Part shown: positions 1 to 8,813 of the stretch, in pieces
How positions within the stretch are numbered: the first letter of the stretch is position 1
Layout: every line of letters begins with the position of its first letter
Source of the DNA: Marinifilum sp. D714
GTDB lineage: Bacteria > Bacteroidota > Bacteroidia > Bacteroidales > Marinifilaceae
Direction: 5' to 3'
Length of the DNA stretch: 64,000 nt
NCBI RefSeq assembly: GCF_030851345.1
Contig: NZ_JALPNU010000012.1
Coordinates: 62,001 to 126,000, forward strand
Notes under the pieces: generated by a model
Database searches by the model: none
What the model saw: only the letters and a program-made list of their open reading frames with translations
Told to the model about the DNA's origin: nothing
Translations under genes and position numbers: made by a program

Positions 1-142
1 GGGTAATTCCACCACTAATAAATACAATGCGACGTGCAACGATGTATGAGCCAATAATACCGCAAGTAATACTAGCCATTATTGCAGCAAATACCGCATT
101 GGTAAAAAATTGATATTGAAATAATTCAAATATAGAGTTCAT
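1..142 (-). CDS. Metal ABC transporter permease, ZnuB/MntB type (partial, N-terminus only)
   Basis: The first 47 residues of an inner-membrane permease are visible; the rest lies beyond the left edge. The start ATG (140-142) is 4 nt after the stop of the ATPase gene, so the two are almost certainly cotranscribed. The visible part has a hydrophobic first membrane segment followed by GSYIVARR (residues 31-38), a sequence typical of the start of ABC-3 family zinc/manganese permeases. With the ATPase and the binding lipoprotein upstream it would complete a metal importer. The identity rests on this short stretch and on the context. Confidence 0.75.
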   Translation of the reverse strand, partial: MNSIFELFQYQFFTNAVFAAIMASITCGIIGSYIVARRIVFISGGIT

Positions 143-146
143 ATTA

Positions 147-875
147 CTAATGATGCTTTAGTACGCGATGCGGAACTTCTCCGTGAGTGATTAAATCGAT
201 TGGACAATTATAAGCTTTTAGCTGCTCTTGCGATATGATATTGGAATCGTGATAACACAATGTTTGATTTACACAAGCAATGGTTTTTACGTGCGAACAA
301 ATGGTTCCAACATCGTGCGATACAATGATAATTGCAATGTGATCATTCAATTGATCTAAAATATCATACAATTCCCCCTCAAAATTACTGTCCACATAAG
401 TATCTGGTTCATCTAAAATCAACAGTTGGGGATCTGAAATAATTGCTCTACACAAAAACACCCTTTGCAACTGCCCTCCTGAAAGCTCACCAATGTTCTT
501 TTTTTTCAAATGAAGAATGCCCATTTGATCCATCAATTCATTCGCACGCTTTCGATTCTCCGGACTATATTTACCAAATAATTTCTTCACCCCCATCAAA
601 CCAGATAAAACCACATCTTGAACAGAAATCGGAAATTTTTTATCGATTTGATTGATTTGAGGCAAATAACCAATCGTACTTCCATTCACGTGCATTTCTC
701 CACTTACAGGCTTTAAAATTCCTAGAATCACCTTTAGTAAGGTAGTTTTACCACCTCCATTTGGTCCTATGATTCCAACAAAATCATTTTGATTCACTAC
801 CAGGTCGACATCTTTCAACACCAACTTATCGTCGTAGGCTGCATTTATGGATTTCAGTTCCAGAAGTTTGTTCAT
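147..875 (-). CDS. Metal ABC transporter ATP-binding protein (ZnuC/MntB-like)
   Basis: Cytoplasmic ATPase that would power uptake of a divalent metal. Seen in the 242-residue sequence: Walker [10 protein letters not shown] (37-45), ABC signature LSGGQ (131-135), Walker B LLILDEP (151-157) and the switch His in IIIVSHD. Length and motifs fit the zinc/manganese ABC subfamily. It sits between the substrate-binding lipoprotein gene (15 nt upstream) and the permease gene (4 nt downstream), in the binding protein-ATPase-permease order of this family. Whether the metal is zinc, manganese or iron cannot be decided from the ATPase. No metal-dependent repressor gene is in view. Confidence 0.9.
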   Translation of the reverse strand: MNKLLELKSINAAYDDKLVLKDVDLVVNQNDFVGIIGPNGGGKTTLLKVILGILKPVSGEMHVNGSTIGYLPQINQIDKKFPISVQDVVLSGLMGVKKLFGKYSPENRKRANELMDQMGILHLKKKNIGELSGGQLQRVFLCRAIISDPQLLILDEPDTYVDSNFEGELYDILDQLNDHIAIIIVSHDVGTICSHVKTIACVNQTLCYHDSNIISQEQLKAYNCPIDLITHGEVPHRVLKHH

Positions 876-890
876 CTTAGTTTTTTGAAT

Positions 891-1763
891 TTAAGCGTCA
901 CCTTTTAAGTGATTGATAATGCTTTTCATTTCAGCCATCCAATCTTCATTCAAAGGATCAATTTGAATTACCTCAGCCTTAATCTCTTTTGCAATGGCTT
1001 CGGCATTTTCTTTATTGAATTGCTTCTGAATAAAGACAACCTTAATGTCATGTTTTTCAGCCTCACCAATTAAATGCTGCATATGAGCTGGTGAAGGTTC
1101 TTTCCCATGTAATTCAATTGGAATTTGATTCAAGCCATAATCACGAGCCAAATAGGTCAATGCTGGATGAAATATCATAAATGACTTGTGTTTAGCTCCT
1201 GCAAAAACTTCTTCTGATTTTTGATCCAACATTTCCAATTCTGAAAGGAATTGATCCATATTCTTTTTATAGGCTTCTTTCTTCTCTGGAGCCAATTGCA
1301 CCAAACCATTGTATAAATTTTGAACAATTTGAATAACTGCTTTTGGCGAAGACCATGTATGTGGATCAATACCTCCTTCATGAAAATGGTCGCCATGCTG
1401 AACTTCAGGACCACGAATCAATTCAATTCCTTTGGATAGATTGTAAACCTTTATTTCTCCTGCTGCTTTAATCATGTTGTTCATCCAGGTATTTTCGAAA
1501 GGGATGTGTCCGATTTTAAAGTAAGCAACCGATTTTGCAACCTGCTCCATTTGCATTGGAGTTGGTTCGTAGGTTGCAGGACTACCTCCTGGAGGAATTA
1601 AAATATTAACCTGAAAGTCATTCCCAGCAATTCGTTCCACAAAATATTTCTGAGGTAAAATACTTACCGAAATTTGATTTTCGTTTTTTTTAGCTTGCTT
1701 TGGTTGACAAGAATATATTCCGAATATTAATACGGAAAGAATAAGAATATTAACAAATCTCAT
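891..1763 (-). CDS. Metal ABC transporter substrate-binding lipoprotein (ZnuA family)
   Basis: Predicted periplasmic, membrane-tethered metal-binding protein of 290 residues. The N-terminus is a lipoprotein signal ending in IYSC, with Cys19 the likely lipidation site. The fold family is the cluster A-I zinc/manganese binding proteins (ZnuA/TroA): conserved 'PGGSPATYEPTPMQ' early in the protein, a His-containing loop (HGDHFHEGGIDPHTW) that supplies metal ligands, and a C-terminal EIKAEVIQIDPL segment. The loop has several His/Asp residues but is shorter than the long His-rich loop of proteobacterial ZnuA. First gene of the three-gene transporter operon. The intergenic region upstream (1764-1920) should hold the promoter. 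Confidence 0.88.
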   Translation of the reverse strand: MRFVNILILSVLIFGIYSCQPKQAKKNENQISVSILPQKYFVERIAGNDFQVNILIPPGGSPATYEPTPMQMEQVAKSVAYFKIGHIPFENTWMNNMIKAAGEIKVYNLSKGIELIRGPEVQHGDHFHEGGIDPHTWSSPKAVIQIVQNLYNGLVQLAPEKKEAYKKNMDQFLSELEMLDQKSEEVFAGAKHKSFMIFHPALTYLARDYGLNQIPIELHGKEPSPAHMQHLIGEAEKHDIKVVFIQKQFNKENAEAIAKEIKAEVIQIDPLNEDWMAEMKSIINHLKGDA

Positions 1764-1920
1764 TTGTTTATTGAATTAATTTATTTAGATCTGATTTAAA
1801 TAACAAAAGTATATATTTTTTCGAATCAACAATTGAAATTCTCCTTAAAAATGACTCCAAGCACTGCTGTTTTATTGTATGATTCAGAATAATGAATTTA
1901 GTCAAATTCCAATTACAAAC

Positions 1921-1951
1921 AAAAAGCCCGACAGAAAGAAATCCATCGGGC
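1921..1951 (-). terminator. Rho-independent terminator after the thioredoxin-like gene
   Basis: On the minus strand a GCCCGA/TCGGGC stem with a 14-nt loop is followed by TTTTT. It lies 24 nt past the stop codon of the 1975-3069 gene and separates it from the metal transporter operon. Confidence 0.85.
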
Positions 1952-1974
1952 CAATTTTAATATCTTAAAATATA

Positions 1975-3069
1975 CTATTGAAGTAATTTTTCAATTTCTA
2001 CTTTCAATTCAGCACTTCTTAAATTTTTAGCTACAATTACACCATTTTGATCAAGAAGAACTGTAGCAGGAATTCCACTAATTCCATACATTTTACCAGC
2101 TTTTGAGTTCCACCCCTGAAGGTCAGATACATGTTTCCATACCAAACCATCATCTTCAATAGCTTTCAACCATTTTTCTTTATTCTCATCTAAAGAAACC
2201 CCTAAGAATTCAACTCCTTTTTCGTTAACTTCTTTATAAAGTTCAACCATATGCGGATTTTCTCTTCTACAAGGACCACACCATGATGCCCAAAAGTCGA
2301 TAACAACAACTTTTCCTTTCAATGAAGAAAGGCTAAAAGGAGTTTCTTCAGGAGTATTCAAAGTAAAATCAGGAGCTGCTTTACCAACAGCTACACTACT
2401 TAAAATGTCAATCTTATCCTTAATTTTAACACCATAAATAGAAGCTTTAACATTTTCAGGCATCGCATTGTACATTTCTTCCATCTTTGCAAGCTCCATT
2501 CCTCCAGTCATTCTATATTTAATAAAACCAGAAACAACAGATGCAGCATTGTTCTTTAAGAATTCATCGGTTACAGCCTCTGATTCTTCTTGCATTTTCA
2601 TTGCAACGTCGCGAATAGAATCCATTTTTACCTGGTCTTGAGCATTTCTGGCTGCCATATACTCTTTACGCAGAGTCATGTTTTTTTCATTAAAAACTTT
2701 TTGTGATTCCTTGTATGCTGCGTACACATCCTGCTCTGCAGAACCTACCACTTTAGCTTCAGCCAATTTTTCAACATCTGCATTAATGTTGATATTAGAG
2801 TTTTCTATAAAAAATTGAAGTGCTTCTTTTTTACCATCCAATTGAATAAAATATCTCTGAGGAGAAGCAACAGTTCCAACAAATTCAAAAACGCCTTCCT
2901 TTAATTCTGCCGAATCAATTTTTACCAATTCATTATCCTGAACTTTTGAAAGATATACTTTACCTTCCGGCTGTCCTGAAATATTCCCTGTTAGTTTAAA
3001 TTGTTCACCTTGATTACAAGAAGTAAAAAATAAACCAATCGCTGATATGGCGATAAATAACTTTTTCAT
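1975..3069 (-). CDS. TlpA-like thioredoxin-fold lipoprotein with N-terminal DUF4369-type domain
   Basis: 364-residue predicted periplasmic lipoprotein (signal ending LFFTSC, Cys18). The first ~230 residues look like the DUF4369 domain common in Bacteroidota (opening with a 'LTGNISGQPEGKVYL' type strand). A TlpA/AhpC-TSA thioredoxin domain follows, with active site WCGPC near residues 262-266 and the cis-Pro loop 'ISGIPATVLLD'. Such proteins reduce or exchange disulfides of exported proteins, and some are induced by redox stress. It is a single-gene unit with its own terminator. The substrate is unknown. Confidence 0.85.
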   Translation of the reverse strand: MKKLFIAISAIGLFFTSCNQGEQFKLTGNISGQPEGKVYLSKVQDNELVKIDSAELKEGVFEFVGTVASPQRYFIQLDGKKEALQFFIENSNININADVEKLAEAKVVGSAEQDVYAAYKESQKVFNEKNMTLRKEYMAARNAQDQVKMDSIRDVAMKMQEESEAVTDEFLKNNAASVVSGFIKYRMTGGMELAKMEEMYNAMPENVKASIYGVKIKDKIDILSSVAVGKAAPDFTLNTPEETPFSLSSLKGKVVVIDFWASWCGPCRRENPHMVELYKEVNEKGVEFLGVSLDENKEKWLKAIEDDGLVWKHVSDLQGWNSKAGKMYGISGIPATVLLDQNGVIVAKNLRSAELKVEIEKLLQ

Positions 3070-3161
3070 GTGTACGGTATTTTGTGTGTTAATAATTATG
3101 AATTCCTAAATCTACCAAAAATAAACGCGTAATCGAAACCAATTTCGACATACGTATCGAT

Positions 3162-4292
3162 TTACTCTTTATTCTTGATATCCTGAAAATAGGCATTCAA
3201 TAATTTAAATGCTGCAACAAATGAACTCATTTCATCATTTAAAACTTTATTTTCAAATTCAGGAATCTGCTCTTTAATCAACTGTTTTTGGTAAAAACCA
3301 TCTTTTAATTGTTCATTAATGGTTTCATACATCCAGTATTTGGCTTGTTCGCTTCTTCTTTGTTCAAAATACCCGTTTTGCTGAGTATGGCTGCAGTAAT
3401 CCATAATGGTATCCCAAATTTTATCAATACCCGTTTTTTCAATTGCTGAACAAGTTAAAACTTTTGGTGACCAACCTGAAGGCGATTGCGGGAACAAGTG
3501 AAGCGCATTCTCAAATTGTACTCTCGCCAATTGAGCCTTGTGCACATTATTTCCATCAGCCTTGTTAATGGAAATTAAATCTGCCATTTCCATAATTCCT
3601 CGTTTGATTCCTTGCAATTCATCACCAGCACCTGCAATTTTTATCAAAAGGAAGAAATCTACCATAGAATGAACTGCCGTTTCCGATTGTCCAACACCAA
3701 CCGTTTCAATTAAAATGGTATCAAAACCGGCAGCCTCACACAAAATTAAACTTTCGCGGGTTTTACGAGCAACACCACCCAATGATCCTGCCGATGGAGA
3801 AGGGCGAATGTAAGCATTCTGATCTACAGAAAGTTCTTCCATTCTGGTTTTATCTCCCAGGATACTTCCTTTACTTCTTTCACTACTAGGATCAATAGCC
3901 AAAACCGCCAACTTGTGTCCTTGTCCGGTTACATGCTTCCCAAAGGCTTCAATAAAAGTACTCTTTCCTGCTCCTGGAACACCTGTAATACCAATACGAA
4001 CCGATTTTCCAGAATATGGCAAACATTTTTCTATAATTTCCTGGGCAATTTTCTGATGTTCATATTTCGAACTCTCAATTAATGTAATTGCTTGGCTCAA
4101 GATTCCTCTATCTCCATCTAAAATTCCTTTTACGTAATCGTCGACAGAATATTTTTTGCGCTTGTTTTTCTTTAAACGCTCTGCTATTCGAGGGTTAATT
4201 GAAGGTGGTTGATTTATTCCTGAATTTACTTGTAATCCCTTATATGAAGGATCATTCTCGATATGATCCTGTTTTTTATTTTTATCTGACAT
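3162..4292 (-). CDS. meaB: Methylmalonyl-CoA mutase-associated GTPase MeaB
   Basis: G3E-family GTPase (376 residues) that chaperones B12-dependent methylmalonyl-CoA mutase, gating cobalamin loading and protecting the enzyme from inactivation. The P-loop GVPGAGKST is at about residues 102-111. A Walker-B-like 'ILIETVGVGQSE' and the base-specificity motif 'SINKADGNN' follow. The first ~50 residues are charged and variable, which is usual. The mutase genes are not in the window. The protein belongs with propionate/succinate metabolism, as may the carboxylase genes at 40.5-42.3 kb. Confidence 0.92.
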   Translation of the reverse strand: MSDKNKKQDHIENDPSYKGLQVNSGINQPPSINPRIAERLKKNKRKKYSVDDYVKGILDGDRGILSQAITLIESSKYEHQKIAQEIIEKCLPYSGKSVRIGITGVPGAGKSTFIEAFGKHVTGQGHKLAVLAIDPSSERSKGSILGDKTRMEELSVDQNAYIRPSPSAGSLGGVARKTRESLILCEAAGFDTILIETVGVGQSETAVHSMVDFFLLIKIAGAGDELQGIKRGIMEMADLISINKADGNNVHKAQLARVQFENALHLFPQSPSGWSPKVLTCSAIEKTGIDKIWDTIMDYCSHTQQNGYFEQRRSEQAKYWMYETINEQLKDGFYQKQLIKEQIPEFENKVLNDEMSSFVAAFKLLNAYFQDIKNKE

Positions 4293-4403
4293 GACTCATT
4301 GATCTAATTGTTCTGTATGCGAAGTTATAAATTTAGTAACTAAGCTGCCTGCAAACATCAAGAAAAGTGTATATGTTTGTTAGCAACTCTAAATTCAAAG
4401 CAT

Positions 4404-4432
4404 AAAAAAGCCTCTCAGAAACTGAAAGGCTT
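4404..4432 (-). terminator. Rho-independent terminator after the DUF1573 gene
   Basis: An 11-bp stem (AAGCCTTTCAG pairing with CTGAGAGGCTT, one wobble) with a 3-nt loop and a T tract on the minus strand, 22 nt past the stop of the 4454-5551 gene. Confidence 0.85.
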
Positions 4433-4453
4433 ATATTTCATGAAATATTTTCC

Positions 4454-5551
4454 TTAGCTCTTAGGCATAATAACATTACCTCTCACTCTTAATTGAACTG
4501 CCGAATGAACAGGATCATTCGTAATTACGGTAATCAATTTATTTTGACGTCCTCTTTTCCCTCTTGAATTAAAGACAACTTTAATTTCAGTTTCCTCACC
4601 TGCTTTTATAATTTTTGCTTGAGGTGCAATGGCAGTACAACCACAGGAAGCTTTTGTTTTGCGGATAATTAAGTCAGATGCTCCATTGTTTTTCATAGTA
4701 AAAACATGCTCGGCATTCTGTCCTTGAGTTAGTTCTCCAAAATCAAATACCCTTTCAGTAAACTCAACCTTAGGAGCATCCTTCTTTTCTGCTTCCGTCA
4801 ATCTTTCAAAATCTTCAACAATATTAGCACTTACAATAATTCGTTGACCAGGTTTATGTTTTTGGTTCACGATTAAATCCATATAATCTGTAACAAATCC
4901 CCAATCATTTTTCTTTCCTCCATCGTATAAGGCAACAATCTTACCTTTTTGTTTAGGAGCCAATTTTTCAGGAACCATTTTTAACTGAAGATGTGCAGGC
5001 ATTCTTTTAAATGCAATACTAATGTCTTCATTGCTATCATTATATACTTCTAATGCTCCCTCTTTAATCTCTGTATTTTTAACCTTAGTTAGCGATAAAT
5101 GATTATTCTTCAATCGCAAACCTTCCATCAATCTTGGATAAAGATCAGCTACAGTTTTAACCCTAGGTGTTACCTTACCTTTAATTCTTAGTATGGTAAT
5201 TGAAGGATTCGTATTCGCAGTTATCGTAATAGATTTGTTAAAGGGGCCTGGACGATTTTTAGGATCAAAAGTAGCTTTAATGAACCCTTTTTGTCCCGGA
5301 GCTACCGGCTTCTTGGTCCAATCGGGAGAAGTACAACCACAAGAAGAACGAACCTGATTGATAATAATAGGCTGTTTTCCTTCATTTACAAATTCAAAAG
5401 AGTAAACTTGTTTCCCCAACTCTTCTTTAAAAGTTCCAAAATCGTGTGTTTTAGAAGCGAATTTCATTACTGGTTTCGTATTTTGTGCATTAGCAAAAGC
5501 TACACTTCCACAAAGAACTACTGCCAACAAGAAAATTATTTTTCTATTCAT
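4454..5551 (-). CDS. DUF1573 domain protein, two Ig-like repeats, secreted
   Basis: 365-residue exported protein (signal peptide to about VAFANA, residue 22). Two DUF1573 (ASPM/SPD-2/Hydin-like) domains are visible, at about 28-130 and 265-363. Each opens with the 'FDFG' strand (THDFGTF, RVFDFGEL) and carries the SSCGCT / ASCGCT motif. An intermediate domain of similar size lies between. The family is widespread in Bacteroidota and its function is unknown; a periplasmic or surface role is inferred from the signal and fold. Single gene with its own terminator. Confidence 0.85.
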   Translation of the reverse strand: MNRKIIFLLAVVLCGSVAFANAQNTKPVMKFASKTHDFGTFKEELGKQVYSFEFVNEGKQPIIINQVRSSCGCTSPDWTKKPVAPGQKGFIKATFDPKNRPGPFNKSITITANTNPSITILRIKGKVTPRVKTVADLYPRLMEGLRLKNNHLSLTKVKNTEIKEGALEVYNDSNEDISIAFKRMPAHLQLKMVPEKLAPKQKGKIVALYDGGKKNDWGFVTDYMDLIVNQKHKPGQRIIVSANIVEDFERLTEAEKKDAPKVEFTERVFDFGELTQGQNAEHVFTMKNNGASDLIIRKTKASCGCTAIAPQAKIIKAGEETEIKVVFNSRGKRGRQNKLITVITNDPVHSAVQLRVRGNVIMPKS

Positions 5552-5859
5552 AACTTACTAATATTTTTTATCAACTTTTGTTTAATACGATAAAGTCTCA
5601 AAAGGGTTTATTTTTTATCTGAAAAATTCAGAGATCAAACAAAATTAAACATTTTTAATTGATTACCATACGAAATATAGTTAAATACTTGTTAAGCACA
5701 TTTTACTCACTTGAGTGCAATAAATAATTCAATAACCATACCAATTGCCGCAATATTTAAAGCGAATTACAAAGTATTATTAGCTTTGTATAAAAGTAAT
5801 AAGCTGAGCTCGATTAAAATGTTTATTTTCGAGATAAAATATATTCATTAACCACAACT
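5552..5859. other. Divergent intergenic region
   Basis: 308 bp of AT-rich DNA between divergently transcribed genes. It holds the promoter candidate described at 5781-5788 for the amidohydrolase. No coding sequence or repeat is evident. A promoter for the leftward DUF1573 gene must lie near 5560-5650 but no clear TAnnTTTG box could be assigned. Confidence 0.6.
5781..5788 (+). promoter_or_regulatory. Bacteroidota -7 box (TAGCTTTG) for the M20 amidohydrolase gene
   Basis: An exact TAnnTTTG box predicts a transcript start near 5795, giving a leader of about 65 nt before the ATG at 5860. The -33 element is weak (TTTA about 22 nt upstream). Confidence 0.45.
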
Positions 5860-7041
5860 ATGACCAATTTAAAAAATCAGATACAAGAATTTGCACAATC
5901 AATCGAAGCTGAGATTATAAACATTCGTGCCTATTTACATCAGAATCCCGAATTATCATTCGAAGAATTTAAAACTTCCGAATTTATACAGGCAAAGCTT
6001 GATGAATATGGAATTCCATACACCAATGGATTTGTAAAAACAGGTATTGTTGGTAAAATTGAAGGAAAAAATCCGTCAAAAAAGGTAATTGCATTACGCT
6101 CTGATATGGACGCCTTGCCCATTAATGAAAATCCTGAAAATAAATATTGTTCTAAAAATGATGGAGTAATGCATGCCTGTGGACACGATATGCACATGGC
6201 AAGCTTGTTGGGTGCTGCAAAAATCTTGAACCAATTTAAATCTGAATGGGAAGGTACAGTCCTATTGATTTTTCAACCTGGAGAAGAGTTATTGCCAGGC
6301 GGAGCCAGGTTAATGATGGAGGAAGGTGCTTTACAACCAGAACCTGAGTGGATTCTTGGAGCCCATGTTCTGCCAGATATGCCAACAGGAACCGTAGGAT
6401 TCAGATCTGGAATGTACATGGCCTCGGGTGATGAAATTTACCTGACTGTAAAAGGCAAAGGAGGACATGCAGCCATGCCTCATCGCTGTACCGATAATGT
6501 ATTAATTGCCTCACATATTATTGTAGCTCTTCAACAAATTGTTAGCAGACATTGCGATGCAAGAATTCCAACTGTTCTATCATTTGGAAAAATTGAAGCC
6601 AATGGAGCAACAAACATTATTCCTGGAGAAGTGCAAATTGCAGGAACATTCAGAACCATGAATGAAGAGTGGCGTTCTAAGGCCAAGCAATTAATTACCG
6701 ATATTGCACAATGCACTGCAAAAGGAATGGGAGCTGAGTGTGAAGTTGATATCAAACACGGTTATCCATTTTTGGTGAATCACGAAAAATATACCGATCA
6801 GGCAAAAGTAGATGCCATCTCTTTAATTGGAGAAGATAGAGTTGTAAATATGGATATTAGAATGACTACTGAAGATTTTGGTTTTTACTCTCAAAAGTAT
6901 CCGGTTACTTTTTATCGATTTGGAGTTAAATCTGATAAGGAAGGATCATTGCATACTCCAAATTTTGAAGCAAACGAAAAAGCCTTACAAACCTCAATGA
7001 GCGTAATGGCCTGGATGGCAATATCCTATTTGAACAAATAG
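5860..7041 (+). CDS. M20 family metallo-amidohydrolase (N-acyl-amino-acid / hippurate hydrolase type)
   Basis: 393-residue cytosolic hydrolase of the M20D subfamily, which removes acyl groups from amino acids or similar conjugates using a two-metal centre. Seen: HQNPELSFEE near the N-terminus, the metal-binding ACGHDMHM around residue 106, the catalytic-base motif QPGEELLPGGA, an internal dimerisation domain with 'GKGGHAAMPH', and the C-terminal 'TTEDFGFY' metal ligand region. Length is normal. Monocistronic by context. The acyl and amino acid specificity cannot be read from the sequence. Confidence 0.9.
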   Translation: MTNLKNQIQEFAQSIEAEIINIRAYLHQNPELSFEEFKTSEFIQAKLDEYGIPYTNGFVKTGIVGKIEGKNPSKKVIALRSDMDALPINENPENKYCSKNDGVMHACGHDMHMASLLGAAKILNQFKSEWEGTVLLIFQPGEELLPGGARLMMEEGALQPEPEWILGAHVLPDMPTGTVGFRSGMYMASGDEIYLTVKGKGGHAAMPHRCTDNVLIASHIIVALQQIVSRHCDARIPTVLSFGKIEANGATNIIPGEVQIAGTFRTMNEEWRSKAKQLITDIAQCTAKGMGAECEVDIKHGYPFLVNHEKYTDQAKVDAISLIGEDRVVNMDIRMTTEDFGFYSQKYPVTFYRFGVKSDKEGSLHTPNFEANEKALQTSMSVMAWMAISYLNK

Positions 7042-7166
7042 CTTATTTTCTTGATTTAATCGTAAAAATAAAAGACTCAATCATCTTTAATACTGTAAAT
7101 TAGATTTGATATTTTGTTATTGTTTATTATTTAATCTGTTTCAAAATAAAGGAATTCCTGAATAAA

Positions 7167-7200
7167 TTGTTTCTCCATTAAAAATATGATATTACATTTG
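7167..7200 (+). promoter_or_regulatory. Promoter of the ferredoxin gene
   Basis: TTG (7167-7169) and TACATTTG (7193-7200), the latter an exact TAnnTTTG -7 box. The spacing of 23 nt is at the long end. The predicted start near 7207 leaves a leader of about 24 nt before the ATG at 7231. Confidence 0.55.
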
Positions 7201-7230
7201 CATTAGTATTAACACTAAAATTAAAATAAA

Positions 7231-7401
7231 ATGGCTTACGTAATTAACGACGACTGTATTTCATGCGGTTCTTGTGAAGGAGAATGTCCTGTTGAAGCTA
7301 TCTCTATGGGTGATGAGCGCTATGTAATCGACGCAGATCTTTGTACTGATTGTGGTACTTGTGTTGACGCTTGTCCAGTAGAAGCTATTCACGCTGAATA
7401 A
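7231..7401 (+). CDS. 2[4Fe-4S] ferredoxin, 56 aa
   Basis: Small clostridial-type ferredoxin, an electron carrier for low-potential redox enzymes. The 56-residue product has both cluster-binding motifs: CISCGSCEGECPVEA (Cys9, 12, 15, 19) and CTDCGTCVDACPVEA (Cys38, 41, 44, 48). The length and the internal two-fold repeat match the family. It has its own promoter box upstream and a strong terminator 20 nt downstream, so it is probably an abundant independent transcript. No redox partner gene adjoins it. Confidence 0.95.
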   Translation: MAYVINDDCISCGSCEGECPVEAISMGDERYVIDADLCTDCGTCVDACPVEAIHAE

Positions 7402-7421
7402 TCGCAGAATAACCGATATTT

Positions 7422-7453
7422 AAAAAGCCAGTGATCAGATCACTGGCTTTTTT
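7422..7453 (+). terminator. Bidirectional rho-independent terminator
   Basis: A near-perfect palindrome (GCCAGTGAT, loop CAG, ATCACTGGC) flanked by A5 on one side and T6 on the other. It lies between the convergent ferredoxin gene and the gene at 7461-8009 and can end transcripts from both. Confidence 0.9.
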
Positions 7454-7460
7454 ATTGCTT

Positions 7461-8009
7461 TTAATATACGATACAATTCATTTTTATATCATGCTCATCA
7501 ATTGGAACATGATCCAAAACTTGAAAATCGAAACAAATTCCTACCTTAAATGCACTTAGCGATTGAAGCAGTCGATCGTAGTATGCTTTTCCTCTTCCCA
7601 TTCTATTGTTCTCTTTGTCGAAAGCAACACCTGGAATCAGAATTAAATCAATCTCATCTTCATCCATAAATATTGGGCCATCAGGTTCTGGAATTCCATA
7701 ATTCTCACCTTCAACCAGATTTTCAGTACCTTTAAACACTTTTAAATCCAGTGTTTGTCCTTTTACACAAGGTAAAATCACTTTCTTTTCACTGGCCCAT
7801 TTACAAACAAAATCATGCGAGAACACTTCATCACTCATCGACCAATAAAGCATTACTGTTTTTGCCTCCTTGAATTCAGGTAATCCCTCTAATTTCTCAA
7901 GAATAGGAACCGACATTTCCTTACGCTGTTGTAAAGAATAATCCTGCTTCATCAATTTTATCTCTTTCCTGATTCTTCTTTTTTGATCGTCAATGTTTGT
8001 TGTGTTCAT
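7461..8009 (-). CDS. 5-formyltetrahydrofolate cyclo-ligase
   Basis: 182-residue enzyme that converts 5-formyl-THF to 5,10-methenyl-THF with ATP, salvaging a folate that otherwise inhibits one-carbon enzymes. Seen: N-terminal RRIRKEIK, which binds nucleotide phosphate in the family, and the C-terminal PGVAFDKENNRMGRGKAYYDR block with the GxGxGYYD-type loop. Length is normal. It lies 9 nt downstream of the amidase gene 8019-8792 in the same orientation, so the two are probably cotranscribed. Confidence 0.92.
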   Translation of the reverse strand: MNTTNIDDQKRRIRKEIKLMKQDYSLQQRKEMSVPILEKLEGLPEFKEAKTVMLYWSMSDEVFSHDFVCKWASEKKVILPCVKGQTLDLKVFKGTENLVEGENYGIPEPDGPIFMDEDEIDLILIPGVAFDKENNRMGRGKAYYDRLLQSLSAFKVGICFDFQVLDHVPIDEHDIKMNCIVY

Positions 8010-8018
8010 GTATTTGTG

Positions 8019-8792
8019 TTATTCGTAAATATCTGTTCGCCTGTCCTCAAATGCATCATTTAAGGGAGTAATCATTTTGTCTTCTGCCTTTTTTGGATCT
8101 ATTTCAACCATAAGTATTTCTTCCGAAAGACCTGCTTTTGCCAACACCTCTCCTTTTGTGCCAGTAATAATCGATTGTCCTGTAAAAGTAAGCTCTTTCT
8201 CCGTTCCTATTCTATTTGCTGTAGCAATAAATACTCTATTTACCAACGAGTAAGAAGGAATAACCGATTGTGCATATGGCAAAACCAAGTTAGAAGGATG
8301 AAGAATCAATTCGGCTCCTTGCAACGCCAATTTTCTCCACACTTCAGGAAACATCCAATCGAAACATACCAGCATTCCCAATTTAATTCCCTTGTGATCA
8401 ATTACCGATAAATCTATATTCCCTGGCTCAAAAATATTTTTCTCATTCATAAAAAGGTGCAACTTTCTGTAAACAGATATTACTCCAGTTTCATCTATTA
8501 ATACCGAGGAATTGTAAAGTTTTTCTCCCTCTTTTTCAGAAAAACCTGTTGCTACAGAAAATTGAAACTCCCTGCAGGTATCTTTCAAAAATGTGAGAAA
8601 AACACTCTCATCAATTGTCTCTGATAAATTAAAAGCCTGTTCTTTGGAATCAAAATTATAACCCGTATTGGCCAATTCTGGCAAAACAATTAAATCTGCT
8701 TCTTTTGCCTTTTTTAGTAGTGATTTTAACTTCTCGATTGTTTGAAGTACATCCCCAAACTTAGGCTCAAATTGAATGATTGCAAGTTTCAT
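8019..8792 (-). CDS. Nitrilase-superfamily carbon-nitrogen hydrolase
   Basis: 257-residue cytosolic amidase. The Glu-Lys-Cys triad is in place: Glu39 in LPELANTGYN, Lys110 in YRKLHLF and Cys143 in VCFDWMFPE. The family hydrolyses omega-amides, carbamoyl compounds and similar C-N bonds; the substrate is not evident. It lies between the gldB gene (21 nt upstream) and the folate cyclo-ligase gene (9 nt downstream) on the same strand, so a three-gene transcript is likely. The link to gldB is probably only positional. Confidence 0.87.
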   Translation of the reverse strand: MKLAIIQFEPKFGDVLQTIEKLKSLLKKAKEADLIVLPELANTGYNFDSKEQAFNLSETIDESVFLTFLKDTCREFQFSVATGFSEKEGEKLYNSSVLIDETGVISVYRKLHLFMNEKNIFEPGNIDLSVIDHKGIKLGMLVCFDWMFPEVWRKLALQGAELILHPSNLVLPYAQSVIPSYSLVNRVFIATANRIGTEKELTFTGQSIITGTKGEVLAKAGLSEEILMVEIDPKKAEDKMITPLNDAFEDRRTDIYE

Positions 8793-8813
8793 ATCAAATA
8801 AGGTAAGTTCGTT